The notes under the pieces were generated by a model, which did not search any database, was not told the origin of the DNA, and was given only the letters and a program-made list of their open reading frames with translations. From contig CAOKOL010000017.1 of assembly GCA_948470335.1 (NCBI GenBank), positions 1 through 64,000 on the forward strand: a DNA stretch of 64,000 bases, in the 5' to 3' direction. Positions within the stretch are counted from its first letter, which is position 1. Each line of letters begins with the position of its first letter. Of the stretch, positions 8,046-16,633 are shown piece after piece. Source of the DNA: an uncultured Lachnospiraceae bacterium. Its GTDB lineage: Bacteria > Bacillota > Clostridia > Lachnospirales > Lachnospiraceae. The translations under genes and the position numbers were made by a program.

Positions 8046-8999
8046 TCATTTCTCCGAATCTTCTTCGCCTTTTATTTCCTGGCCTTTCGTCCGCTCCTTT
8101 ATCCGTCCCTGCAGTTCCTTTAATGCCATCCCAAATTTCATGGAACTGGCGCCCGGATTCCCCCTTAGCAGGCTTTCCCTGAAAAAGCCCGGCCTGTCGG
8201 CAATCCGGTTATACTCCAATGCCTTCTCCCGCAGTTTTTCCAGCAGCGAAGAATGATCCGGCAGAAGCTCCTTCAATTCATCCAACTGCGCCCTGGTAGG
8301 AATATGAAGCGCTTCCAGACGCTCCGTAAATTTTCGCTTTGCTTCTTTGTATCTGCGCATGCGTTCCTCGATGGTTTCCCGGAATTCCTCCACCTGATCT
8401 CTGGTTTCCATCCTGGCCAGACTGAGCTGCACCTGCATAGCCTCCACTTCGGCCCGCACCCTGGTCATGCTTTCCAGCATCTTCCGCAGATCCAGAGCCG
8501 CTTTCACCGACACAATTGTATCCGAAACGAAAACGGTGCTGACAGATCCAAGAAAAATCCCCAATGTCAGATCCGGCAGTTCCAGCACCCACCGCTCGAC
8601 AGGCTTATGAATCACTTCCGTCAGAAACAATGTCAGAAATCCCCACGCAACGGAGGAAGACAGGCAGATAATTCCCTGAAAATTCAGTCTCTGGTCGCTG
8701 TAATCCCAGTATTTCACCTTGAACAGCGCTTCCATCCCCACGCCCACCACATATTCCAGGACGGTCGCTCCGATAACGCCCGCCAGATATGTCAGCACCA
8801 GATTCCCCCGCACCGGAATCGAAACCCACAGCATCACCACAGCGCCTGTCCCATATAACGGAAGCATCGGCGCCCGCAGAAACCCTCTGTTGACAAAATG
8901 CTTCGTTCTCAGCGTCACATAGGCGGATTCAAAAATCCATCCCGCAAAACAATACAGATAGAAAAACATCAGCCATTGCGGCAGTCCATATGTGTACAT
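8046..8999 (-). CDS. Putative ABC-transporter permease-like membrane protein (PF06541 type) with coiled-coil tail
   Basis: A 317-residue protein. The first 170 residues hold about five membrane helices with the family pattern: FYLYCFAGWIFESAYV, then NRGFLRAPMLPLYGTGAV and LEYVVGVGMEALFKVKYWDYS. This family (PF06541, called ABC-transporter type IV) is common in clostridia; no transport role has been shown and no ABC ATPase is nearby. The remaining 150 residues are charged and heptad-like (RVRAEVEAMQVQLSLARMET onward), a likely cytoplasmic coiled coil ending in a very acidic/basic tail. The ribosome binding site GGAGGG is well placed. Single gene, convergent with the hemerythrin gene. Confidence 0.72.
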   Translation of the reverse strand: MYTYGLPQWLMFFYLYCFAGWIFESAYVTLRTKHFVNRGFLRAPMLPLYGTGAVVMLWVSIPVRGNLVLTYLAGVIGATVLEYVVGVGMEALFKVKYWDYSDQRLNFQGIICLSSSVAWGFLTLFLTEVIHKPVERWVLELPDLTLGIFLGSVSTVFVSDTIVSVKAALDLRKMLESMTRVRAEVEAMQVQLSLARMETRDQVEEFRETIEERMRRYKEAKRKFTERLEALHIPTRAQLDELKELLPDHSSLLEKLREKALEYNRIADRPGFFRESLLRGNPGASSMKFGMALKELQGRIKERTKGQEIKGEEDSEK

Positions 9000-9307
9000 C
9001 TGATAAACCCTCCGTTTTCGTCACTGTTTTACCCTTTATCTGTTATGGTTTCTTTCGCCTGCTCTGATCGGTTTGTCTGTTTCCTCTTTTTATCCGCCCC
9101 CGCAAAATTTACGCGGCAGATGATACATAGTAATGTATACCTCCAAAATACCGCCGCTGTCAAGTCTCTGTCGGAATTTGAAACGCCGCCGCATTTATCC
9201 GGAACCTTTTCCTCCACTTCTTTCCGGATACGCCCTGTCTTACTTCTGACGCACACCACACAGATCAATACGGAACATTTCCATAAATGCACCGGCCCAC
9301 AATGGCT
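9000..9307. other. Intergenic stretch without a recognised gene
   Basis: 308 bases between the AraC-type gene end and the start of the PF06541-type gene. The short open frames here have no ribosome binding site and no family resemblance. I see no terminator or repeat. Confidence 0.6.
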
Positions 9308-10180
9308 TTATTTTTCCTCCACGGAAAGCCATATTTCACAGTGGTAATTATCATCGTGTATTTCGGCACTCGGATAAACCTCAATGCACATCCCGCCCGC
9401 GGGCTGATATTTACTGGTCGGGAAAAATTCCGTATAAATTTTTCGATACAGCTCCTGAAATGCTTCCGGCATCCTCCCGGTACAGGGGAACACCGCCCAA
9501 GTATTTGCGGGCACTTTTTCAACCGCCAGTCCTGCCGCCACATTACCGCCCGAATAAACAGCGCCGATTGCATAGTCAAAATCCCCTTTTTCCGGATTGT
9601 CAAAACAGATCCCAACGATGGCTCCTCCGAAAATATTTTCCGGATTGATATACCCGCACAAAGTATCCAGCGTTCCGTCTGCGCCGCAGGCCGCCCATGT
9701 TGCGCAGATATTCTTCTGGCCGATTTCCTGTCCTCCACCGTATCTGGCCCGTTTGGCAATGATCTCAAACCCTTCCCGTTTTTCAATTCTGTACTCCATT
9801 GCTGTTCCTCCTTCTAATATGATTTTTACGGAAATTCTGGAAAAGGACTTGAGCGTCAGTTTTTCATTTTTTGCCCGGACCGGCGTAATTCCGTGGAATT
9901 TTGTAAATGCCCTGCTGAAACTTTCCGGACTGTTATACCCGTACCTGAAAGCAACATCTATCACCTTTTCATTCCCGGATGACAAATCCGCTGCCGCCAG
10001 CGATAACCTTCTGTTTCGGATATACTCGCCGACAGAATAGCCGCAGATCATATGGAACACCCTCTGGAAATGGAAACTTGAAGAATACGCCTGTCTTGCA
10101 ATTTCAGCATAGTCCATATCTTCGGTAATATGATCTTCAATATAATCTATCGCTTTCTGTAATCCTTTCACCCATTCCAT
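9308..10180 (-). CDS. AraC-family regulator with GyrI-like effector domain
   Basis: A DNA-binding regulator of the Rob/SoxS/BmrR-like layout. The N-terminal double helix-turn-helix (about 1-105) is typical: AIDYIEDHITEDMDYAEIA, FHFQRVFHMICGYSVGEYI, and the second helix pair with FRYGYNSPESFSRAF followed by HGITP. From about 127 (MEYRIEKREGFEIIAKRARY) a GyrI-like small-molecule-binding domain follows, ending in IEVYPSAEIHDDNYHCEIWL. Such proteins sense hydrophobic or cationic compounds. Start chosen at the ATG at 10180, right after GGAGGAAAGCGC; an in-frame start eight codons earlier contains that site. 290 residues. The target genes cannot be told from the neighbours. Confidence 0.88.
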   Translation of the reverse strand: MEWVKGLQKAIDYIEDHITEDMDYAEIARQAYSSSFHFQRVFHMICGYSVGEYIRNRRLSLAAADLSSGNEKVIDVAFRYGYNSPESFSRAFTKFHGITPVRAKNEKLTLKSFSRISVKIILEGGTAMEYRIEKREGFEIIAKRARYGGGQEIGQKNICATWAACGADGTLDTLCGYINPENIFGGAIVGICFDNPEKGDFDYAIGAVYSGGNVAAGLAVEKVPANTWAVFPCTGRMPEAFQELYRKIYTEFFPTSKYQPAGGMCIEVYPSAEIHDDNYHCEIWLSVEEK

Positions 10181-10452
10181 GCGCTTTCCTCCTCCCGCAA
10201 CCATAGTATAGTAAAATCACAATGGCTTTTCCTGATATTCCATGCTTTGCCTTGTCAGGTTTCCATGCTCTCCGCTCACTTCTATCATAAATCACGCAGC
10301 CTGTGATCGGCAATAAATTTCTTTTTTCTTGGGTCCCCTTCCGCACGGTAAATGGCTAAACTCTCTAAATTATATATATGGTATCGCTTACCCCTCTCAT
10401 TTCCTCACACACCCATAAAATAAGGACCACCCCTGTGACGGATGATCCTGCC
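10181..10452. other. Intergenic stretch, nothing recognised
   Basis: About 270 bases between the AraC-type gene start and the spoIIID terminator. It must carry the promoter of the AraC-type gene but I see no convincing pair of boxes. Confidence 0.5.
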
Positions 10453-10500
10453 AAAAAGCTGCCCGGACAGCCTTCACCGGCTGTCTGAACAGCTTTTATT
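10453..10500 (-). terminator. Rho-independent terminator of spoIIID
   Basis: On the minus strand AAAAGCTG and GACAGCC pair with GGCTGTC and CAGCTTTTT around GGTGAA, with a small internal mismatch. The T tract follows the stem. It begins about eight bases after the spoIIID stop. Confidence 0.8.
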
Positions 10501-10507
10501 TTTTCCG

Positions 10508-10765
10508 CTAATGTTGCTCCAGATGCAGATATTTTTCCCGCGTAGCCATGCCGCCCCGTATGTGGCGCTCCGATTTATTCACATCCAAAACGATGCGGGC
10601 CTGGGCCGCCAGGCCAGGGTTGATCTGCGCAAGGCGTTCTGTTACGTCTTTATGTACCGTACTCTTACTGATTCCAAACCGTTTCGCCGTCTGGCGAACC
10701 GTCGCATTTTCCTCTATAATATAATTCGCAATCTCCACAGCCCTTTCTTCAATATAATCTTTCAA
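10508..10765 (-). CDS. spoIIID: Sporulation transcription factor SpoIIID
   Basis: Mother-cell DNA-binding regulator acting with sigma-E. The protein starts (M)KDYIEERAVEIANYIIEE, continues with the helix-turn-helix ATVRQTAKRFGISKSTVHKD and with TERLAQINPGLA, and ends with SERHIRGGMATREKY; this follows Bacillus SpoIIID along its length. The start is a TTG at 10765, eight bases behind a GGGGG ribosome binding site; no ATG gives the family N-terminus. 85 residues, slightly shorter than the Bacillus protein (93). It has its own terminator. Confidence 0.95.
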   Translation of the reverse strand: MKDYIEERAVEIANYIIEENATVRQTAKRFGISKSTVHKDVTERLAQINPGLAAQARIVLDVNKSERHIRGGMATREKYLHLEQH

Positions 10766-10946
10766 AGGGAATCCCCCGGAATACGTTGTTTTTACAGTGT
10801 ATGCGGGGAATGGCAAAATTAGTCCCGGGAGGGAGAAATTGCGGCAAAACTTTCACGCCGGCCTTTCTATCCTGTCCTGATTTGCGCAAACAGCTTATAT
10901 GGCAGTCATCATCCTGTTTTTCTCTAACTTTCTTTTAAAAAACGCA

Positions 10947-11193
10947 TCATTCCGCTTTCCGTTTTTCTACTTCATCAAGCGAAATTCCTGCATATTCGGC
11001 CATTTTTTCAAATATCAGCATTCCCTCTGCCAGCATATCATAATACAATCCGTAGCACTGGTACATGAAAAATCATGCATAAATTTTCCACTTGGCGTAT
11101 CTTTGCGGTAAGCGCCGTTTACATGCAGGATGTACGAACCGTCCTCACATTTTCTCCTTTTTCCAAAAAGCACCGCTCAATACGCCCATGCGG
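10947..11193 (-). pseudogene. Decayed PD-(D/E)XK nuclease-family transposase (Rpn-like) fragment
   Basis: Three reading-frame pieces on the minus strand resemble the C-terminal third of Rpn/PD-(D/E)XK family putative transposases: IERCFLEKGEN (near 11165-11185), then in another frame DGSYILHVNGAYRKDTP with GKFMHDFSC (about 11040-11145), then in a third frame YYDMLAEGMLIFEKMAEY running to a stop at 10947. At least two frameshifts separate them and the catalytic N-terminal part is gone. Intact members have the same order: IER..., DG..I.YVNG.YR...P.GK.MHDFSC, YY..LA.R. This is a remnant, not a working gene. Confidence 0.7.
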
Positions 11194-11247
11194 CAGAAAA
11201 CTGGAAATTTTTGATTGCATATTTAACGGATTTCCGTCAAGAAGGTA

Positions 11248-11277
11248 TTGAAAAAACATGCTTCATTATGTTATACT
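11248..11277 (+). promoter_or_regulatory. Putative sigma-A promoter of the chemoreceptor gene
   Basis: TTGAAA, 18 bases, TATACT, 50 bases before the ATG at 11327. No sigma-28-type box pair was seen here. Confidence 0.55.
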
Positions 11278-11326
11278 GGAAATACTGTTAAATACAATAT
11301 TAAAAAGAAGGAAGAGGATTAAGGTT

Positions 11327-12976
11327 ATGCGCAAGAGCATTAAAAAAATGATCGGAATCCGAGTGGCTGCAGCGGTAATTTCCATATTATTGTTCAGCAT
11401 TGTAACCACTGTAAGCATCATCCGTATCAAAAACACTCAGGTCTCAAATGTTGAGGCAAACGAACTGCTTGACAGAATTCAGAAAGCGGAAGTCGCACAT
11501 TACAAATGGTCCAGCAATTTAAGCAACGCATTATACGCCGGCACCGAATTTACCGGCAGCATGGACCCCACCGGCTGCGTCCTGGGACAGTGGGTTTACG
11601 GAGAAACAAATACGGACAACGAAAAAATTGAGTCGCTCCGGACACAGATAGAGCCTCTACATAAAGAACTTCATGAATCAGCCTCCCATGTTCTGGAACT
11701 TCTGAAAACCGATCCGGAACAGGCTCAGGCCTATTATCAGGACACGATTCAGAGCAACCTTACGACCCTGGTCGGCCTGCTGGATCAGATTGTAACGGAA
11801 GTTACCCAGATCAGCAAAGAAAACAGCACACAGATGCGTACGATGATCCTGGTCGTAGAGGTAATCTCCAATATCTTTTTTGTAATTGCCCTGGCCTGCC
11901 TGATCAGTCTGGTATTGTACGTGCTTCACAAGGTTGTACGCCCGATCCTGCTGATTACGACTAACAGTAAGCCTCTCAGCGAAGGCCGGCTGGATCTGCA
12001 TCTGAATTACCATGAAAAAGATGAATTAGGCGATCTTGCCATTACGCTGGAAGATTCCATGAAACGGATTCACAGTTACGTGACGGACATCAACCACATT
12101 ATGAGCCAGCTTTCCAACGGCGACTTTAATGTTCATACCTCCACACCTTTTATCGGTGACTTCCGTTCTATCGAGGAGTCCATAAACAGCTTTACCTCTA
12201 CGATTTCGACGGCACTGGCTCAGATCAGCCGCGCAGAGCAGCAGGTATCCGGCCATGCCAATCATCTGTCTACCGGCGCGCAGTCACTGGCTCAGGGAGC
12301 GGTGGAACAGGCCAGCGCAGTGGAAGAACTTTACGCCACTCTGGAAGAACTTTCCAAGACAGCGGAGCAGAATGTCAAGATGGCGGCCAGCGCCCAGGAA
12401 AATGCCCGCCTGACAGGAGAACAGGTAACACAGAGCAGCCAGCATATGGATCAGATGGTAACGGCTATGTCCGATATCACCGCCGCGTCCCAGCAGATCG
12501 GAAAAGTTATCGCCACAATTGAGAATATCGCGTCCCAGACCAATATTCTGTCAATCAACGCAGGTGTGGAAGCGGCAAGAGCCGGCGAAGCCGGCAAAGG
12601 CTTCTCAGTCGTAGCCAACGAAGTGCGCGGGCTTGCAACCCAGTCTGACGAAGCGGCAAAAGCTACAAAGGAACTGATCGAGAACTCTATGGAAGCCACG
12701 GAACGGGGCCGTCAGATCGTAGAGGAAGTTTCCGCCGTACTGCAGAAAACGCTGAAACTGGTCGTACAGTCCAACGACAATATCAGCACAATTGCAAAAG
12801 CCATAGAAGGCGAAGCCAGCTCCATTGCGCAGGTAACGGAAGGAATCAGCCAGATTTCCGTGGTTGTTCAGAGCAACTCTGCCAGCAGCGAAGAATCTGC
12901 CGCGGTCAGCTCCGAACTTTTCGACCAGGTACGTCTGCTTCAGGAACAGGTCAAAAAATTCCGTCTTAAGAAATAA
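11327..12976 (+). CDS. Methyl-accepting chemotaxis protein with extracytoplasmic CZB-like domain
   Basis: A 549-residue chemoreceptor. TM1 is at about 11-33, TM2 at about 173-199, then HAMP (about 200-255) and a signalling domain to the end. The signalling hairpin tip reads IENIASQTNILSINAGVEAARAGE..., the standard MCP motif. Between the two membrane helices lies a helical region with H58, C84 (in CVLGQW), H112 and H116, the His/Cys/His/His set of CZB (chemoreceptor zinc-binding) domains. CZB domains are usually cytoplasmic, so this position is odd. Start chosen at 11327 after GGAAGAGG; an ATG 23 codons upstream has no site. No che or flagellar genes are in the window. Confidence 0.92.
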   Translation: MRKSIKKMIGIRVAAAVISILLFSIVTTVSIIRIKNTQVSNVEANELLDRIQKAEVAHYKWSSNLSNALYAGTEFTGSMDPTGCVLGQWVYGETNTDNEKIESLRTQIEPLHKELHESASHVLELLKTDPEQAQAYYQDTIQSNLTTLVGLLDQIVTEVTQISKENSTQMRTMILVVEVISNIFFVIALACLISLVLYVLHKVVRPILLITTNSKPLSEGRLDLHLNYHEKDELGDLAITLEDSMKRIHSYVTDINHIMSQLSNGDFNVHTSTPFIGDFRSIEESINSFTSTISTALAQISRAEQQVSGHANHLSTGAQSLAQGAVEQASAVEELYATLEELSKTAEQNVKMAASAQENARLTGEQVTQSSQHMDQMVTAMSDITAASQQIGKVIATIENIASQTNILSINAGVEAARAGEAGKGFSVVANEVRGLATQSDEAAKATKELIENSMEATERGRQIVEEVSAVLQKTLKLVVQSNDNISTIAKAIEGEASSIAQVTEGISQISVVVQSNSASSEESAAVSSELFDQVRLLQEQVKKFRLKK

Positions 12977-13021
12977 TTGGACGATTACACAAACCATATT
13001 GACAAATGATATAAAGACAGC

Positions 13022-13051
13022 GATGGCGGAGATTAAATCTCCGCCATCTTT
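13022..13051 (+). terminator. Stem-loop after the chemoreceptor gene
   Basis: GATGGCGGAGATT and AATCTCCGCCATC form a 13-bp perfect inverted repeat with a one-base centre, followed only by TTT. It is likely a terminator, with a weak T tract. Confidence 0.65.
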
Positions 13052-13114
13052 GCGCATTGCAGAAATGTTTTCACCTTTCTGTCTTTCTGTTTCCCTTTAC
13101 AATCCTGCTGCCGA

Positions 13115-14008
13115 TTAAGCCAGCGTATTCAGCAGTGAACCAACCATATAGTAATTGCTTAAGCTATATGGGCTGCTCTGTGCGAATTTGGCAAAATACA
13201 TAAAGGAATCAGACATTGCAGAACCGTTGGAAGTCAGCAGAGACGTAGAGCCGAGCCCTTTCTTATCAGTGCTGCTGCCGGTACTTTCCGTACCGCTGGT
13301 GCCGTTTGTGGCAGTTCCGATAATCTTGTCAACAGACGTATCCAGCACGGAAGATGCCTTTGATCCTGCGCGTTCAGCCATGCCATACTGACCGCCCAGA
13401 ACATCTTTTACCAGACCATAGTCTTTCCCGATCGCTTCGCCCAGTTTTTCCTGATCCAGCGTCAGTTTTCCATTGGTATCAATCTTCATGCCTGCGACTT
13501 TCAGCGCTTTGTCGTTCGGGATCGCCCTCTCAAACGCCGAAAGCTGCGATGCCAGAGCATCGCCGCGTCCCGCATTGTTTTTCAGCAGGGAAGTCGTACT
13601 GTTGTACTTATTTACAAAATCCTGGGCAGCGGAAATAATATCATCCGTAGCCTTTTTAATCGCAGACTCGTCTCCTGACGCAACTGCCTTTTCATATTTT
13701 GAAAATACATTATCCGCATTGCTGGTCTGAAGGCTGGCCGATGCCTTCTCCAGATCCTCCAATGCTGACTGATACTGCATCAAGAATGTGGACGTACTGC
13801 TGGGTTTTGTAGTACTGGTACTGCCTGTACTTGTGCTGCCGGTGGTGCTGTCGGTCTTCGTGCTTTTGTCGGTCGAATCAATATTCAGAGAGTTCTTCAA
13901 CTGATCCGATGCGGAATTCGCTTTGCTATACCAATCATCAACCATCGTTGAGTTTGAGTAACCAAAAGAACTGCCGTAACCAAGACCTGAGATTCCACTA
14001 ACTGACAT
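13115..14008 (-). CDS. FliD C-terminal-like (flagellar cap) domain protein, function unknown
   Basis: A 297-residue protein without signal peptide or membrane helix. N-terminus (1-43) is G/S/Y-rich, then a low-complexity Ser/Thr linker (about 44-74), a helical part, and at about 128-222 a segment that follows FliD C-terminal domains: DFVNKYNSTTSLLKN, then LKVAGMKIDTNGKLTLDQEKL, then LVKDVLGGQYGMAERA. A second S/T-rich stretch (231-262) and a Tyr/Phe-rich tail end it. It starts at the ATG at 14008 behind AAAGGAG; the frame is open 58 codons further upstream, but without a site. It lies 190 bases after the Tad pilus operon on the same strand. No flagellar gene is nearby, so the substrate of this domain is unknown. 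Confidence 0.6.
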   Translation of the reverse strand: MSVSGISGLGYGSSFGYSNSTMVDDWYSKANSASDQLKNSLNIDSTDKSTKTDSTTGSTSTGSTSTTKPSSTSTFLMQYQSALEDLEKASASLQTSNADNVFSKYEKAVASGDESAIKKATDDIISAAQDFVNKYNSTTSLLKNNAGRGDALASQLSAFERAIPNDKALKVAGMKIDTNGKLTLDQEKLGEAIGKDYGLVKDVLGGQYGMAERAGSKASSVLDTSVDKIIGTATNGTSGTESTGSSTDKKGLGSTSLLTSNGSAMSDSFMYFAKFAQSSPYSLSNYYMVGSLLNTLA

Positions 14009-14108
14009 ACAATCATCTCCTTTCTGGTAATCATACCTTTTTGCAGGGCAGATCATCCCGTCTGTGCGAAAAGGACAGACTGTTGGATTATCAATCCCTC
14101 TATTGTAT

Positions 14109-14116
14109 TTATCGGC
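14109..14116 (-). promoter_or_regulatory. Sigma-28-like -10 element (GCCGATAA) upstream of the FliD-like gene
   Basis: The exact motion-sigma -10 octamer GCCGATAA lies 101 bases before the ATG at 14008, on the correct strand. The matching -35 TAAA is not found 14-16 bases upstream, so this is only suggestive. Confidence 0.25.
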
Positions 14117-14197
14117 ATTTATGTGATTTTTCTCCATAACAAGAGAAACAACCGGATATTTTTTTCTCTCAATCAGACTCATTCTATATCACTCCTT

Positions 14198-15724
14198 TTA
14201 CGGAGGGGTCAATATTGTCGTTGCGTTCTCGTCCATGCCCTTCTCCTCTATTCTGAAAGCAACATCCGCAAATTTAAGTTCACTGCCCGGAGCCAGAAAG
14301 CATCTTTCTTCCCGGCCCAGTCTGTCTCCGTTCAGATATGTACCGTTCGTGGAGTCACAGTCTTTGACCGTACAGATACCGTTTCGTATCTGAAAGACCG
14401 CATGACGCCTGCTGACCGTAGACCGGTTCAAACTGATATCCGGAGCTTTTAATTGTTTTCCGACCATAACCTGACCTTCCTGGCCACTCAGGAAAAAATC
14501 CTCTATATTTTTTTCTTCTCCCTGATAGCGAAACCACCAGCCAACTGCAGGAGCACCGGATATTCCGGTCAAAACACAGGTTTCCTCCGTAAAATCTCTT
14601 TGTTCCGGCATCATGCTCTGCACCGGCAGATCGCCCTGTCCCGACACATTCTCCTGTTTCGGCATATGTTTCTGGCAAAACAAAACATTCTGGCTTTCTG
14701 ATATGCTCTTCTCCCACTGAAATGAATGACTTGGATCCTCTGCGGCGGCTTCCTCTGGTGATTCCCATACGGCAGCAGCGGAAGCATCCGTTTTGACCAT
14801 CAGTTTATAGATGGCCGTTCCCGACACAGCGGCAATCCCACAGATCAGGCCGATATAGATAACCGCCTCCCGCTCCCTTATCATTTCCCATCTGCCATAA
14901 CAGAGAAACGCCAGCCTTGACACGGCAGCCAACGCCAATGACGCAACCAACAACGCCAAAATCGTATCTGCCGACCGGCGAAAGCACGAAGACCTCCTCT
15001 GTTTTTCTTTCTGTTTTTGGTGCTTCCGCCGCTTTTTCTTCTGTTCCTGTTCTCTTCTTTCCTCATCAGACATTTCGTAAACAGCCCCTGCATACCCGTC
15101 GTCTGTCTTCCATTCCTCATCCTCCGGCAAACCCGGCGATAAAACTTCCTCCCCGTCAGGTTCCGGCTTTTCTTCCTCACCATAAAACAAAAGCTGCATC
15201 AAATCCTGCATACGAAAGCTCTCTCTGATACCGATCTGATACAGACCATACACGGCATTGACAGCGTCGATCTCTTTATGGCTGATCTTATTTAATAAAT
15301 ATTGAAGCAAGATCCGCACATGTTCACGAAAACTTTTATCCGGAACACCTTTCGGATAATAACAGAATTCCGGCGGTCCGTCTCCATCCTCCTTCCAGTA
15401 AATCCATTCCGGCTCTAACTGCAGGCTGTCAATATTCAGCAGAAATTCTTCCAACTGTCCTGCTGTTTTATTCAGCGCGGCCATCAACTGTTTTATCTCA
15501 TCTATGCTGATAGTGACATTCTCATACTTCCGGACCATCGACTGTCTTCCGGATATTGTATAACAGAGTTCCGACTGCTGATTAATCTGCTGCAATCGAA
15601 CCTTTAACAACCCGCCGATTCTGTTATGTTCCAGCATTCTGATCTGATAATCATCTGCATCAATACCGCCTGCATCCACCAGCATATAACATTCATTCCG
15701 CTCTCTGCGGTATTTGATTTCCAT
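14198..15724 (-). CDS. FHA-domain membrane protein, last gene of the Tad operon (DUF6382-type)
   Basis: A 508-residue protein. The N-terminal part (about 1-180) resembles the domain found in clostridial Tad operons (DUF6382; KEIDAVNAVYGLYQIG is diagnostic). A very basic stretch (about 225-250) precedes two membrane helices (about 250-272 and 285-307). The C-terminal FHA domain (about 430-505) has the phosphothreonine-binding pattern: SLNRSTVSRRHAVF and DCDSTNGTYLNGDRL. FHA domains bind phosphothreonine, so a Ser/Thr kinase input on the pilus machine is likely; none is in the window. Start at the ATG at 15724 behind AGGAGG; it overlaps the end of the preceding tadE-like gene by 32 bases, which implies coupled translation. 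Confidence 0.85.
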   Translation of the reverse strand: MEIKYRRERNECYMLVDAGGIDADDYQIRMLEHNRIGGLLKVRLQQINQQSELCYTISGRQSMVRKYENVTISIDEIKQLMAALNKTAGQLEEFLLNIDSLQLEPEWIYWKEDGDGPPEFCYYPKGVPDKSFREHVRILLQYLLNKISHKEIDAVNAVYGLYQIGIRESFRMQDLMQLLFYGEEEKPEPDGEEVLSPGLPEDEEWKTDDGYAGAVYEMSDEERREQEQKKKRRKHQKQKEKQRRSSCFRRSADTILALLVASLALAAVSRLAFLCYGRWEMIREREAVIYIGLICGIAAVSGTAIYKLMVKTDASAAAVWESPEEAAAEDPSHSFQWEKSISESQNVLFCQKHMPKQENVSGQGDLPVQSMMPEQRDFTEETCVLTGISGAPAVGWWFRYQGEEKNIEDFFLSGQEGQVMVGKQLKAPDISLNRSTVSRRHAVFQIRNGICTVKDCDSTNGTYLNGDRLGREERCFLAPGSELKFADVAFRIEEKGMDENATTILTPP

Positions 15725-16220
15725 CCGTATTATCGCCTCCTTCAAAGGGATCCGTCAGAACCTGACAGCGCCAGATCAGTTTCACCGGCCCGGATCTAAC
15801 ATATTCCGACGTTCCCTGAACGCAGAGAGGATTGTTCCTGTCATAGTTTCCCGTCAATGTGCCGGTCAGCCGCCCGATCAGATCATGTTCCTCCACCCGG
15901 TACCGAATCCGATACTGATGCCCGGTCTGAATCAGACCGCCGGTTTTTTCGCTTTCCTCTTCCCATATATAATCCCGATAGTATAGCAGACGCACCCTGT
16001 CCGTTTCCTCCTTCTGTACAAATCCCCCTGTCACCCTTTCGGCGGCCGCCGCTTTTAAAACGGCATAATCGTGGAGGCTGAAAGCCATCAGGATTACAAA
16101 CAGCAGACAGCCGATCACTGTCGGGACAACCAGCGCCGCCTCCACCGTAAAAACACCTTTCACTTCGAGCTTCGTCACTGATACACTATATTTCAGAAAC
16201 GATTTCTTTTTTAATTCCAC
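15693..16220 (-). CDS. TadE-like pseudopilin
   Basis: 175 residues. The N-terminus carries a type IV prepilin-like signal: positively charged leader, then KG|VFTVEAALVVPTVIG with cleavage after Gly22 and Glu27 at +5, then a hydrophobic helix. The remainder is an extracytoplasmic domain of unknown fold. Such proteins are minor pilins of Tad systems. The start is a GTG at 16220 behind GGGGGTG; it overlaps the last codons of tadV (GTGGAATTAA). A much longer frame exists upstream but encodes a shadow of tadV. Confidence 0.82.
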   Translation of the reverse strand: MELKKKSFLKYSVSVTKLEVKGVFTVEAALVVPTVIGCLLFVILMAFSLHDYAVLKAAAAERVTGGFVQKEETDRVRLLYYRDYIWEEESEKTGGLIQTGHQYRIRYRVEEHDLIGRLTGTLTGNYDRNNPLCVQGTSEYVRSGPVKLIWRCQVLTDPFEGGDNTDGNQIPQRAE

Positions 16221-16633
16221 AGCATCACCCCCATATAGGCAGCCCATAAAAACGGTACAAATGGAAGCTGCTTCTTCCGCCCCCACTTTCCCACCGCCAT
16301 CATTCCGCAGCCGATAACCGCAGCGGCAGCCAGTGCCCAGAACAATAACAGCAGACAATTCCACAACCCTGCAAAAATTCCCATAACTGTCACGATCACA
16401 CCGTCTCCCGCTCCGATCGCTCCCCCTGTCACCCAGGATATTCCAAAAAGTGCCAGCCCCGGCAGGCAGCCGATCAGAATAAACGGAAACTGTCCTCCGG
16501 CCATATGCAGAATACAACCCACACTTCCCCAAACCACCGGATAGATTATCCTGATCTTTTTATACCTGATGTCCTCCAGACCGCAGAAGGTAAGTAGGCT
16601 GCTGCCCAAAATAAAATCCAAAGCATTCATCAT
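16211..16633 (-). CDS. tadV: Prepilin peptidase, A24 family (TadV/CpaA-like)
   Basis: An inner-membrane aspartic protease that processes Flp and TadE-type pilins. Both catalytic aspartates are seen: D21 in LEDIRYKKI and D77 in the GAGDG motif. Four or five membrane helices fill the 140 residues, and the methyltransferase domain of large prepilin peptidases is absent, as usual for TadV. The start is one of two adjacent ATGs (16633 or 16630) behind AAAGGG; a TTG six codons earlier has no site. Confidence 0.88.
   Translation of the reverse strand: MMNALDFILGSSLLTFCGLEDIRYKKIRIIYPVVWGSVGCILHMAGGQFPFILIGCLPGLALFGISWVTGGAIGAGDGVIVTVMGIFAGLWNCLLLLFWALAAAAVIGCGMMAVGKWGRKKQLPFVPFLWAAYMGVMLWN

Noticed and set aside
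14009..14182. 58-codon N-terminal extension of the FliD-like protein
   Set aside because: No ribosome binding site at its start, while AAAGGAG stands before the ATG at 14008; the extension has no plausible protein pattern.
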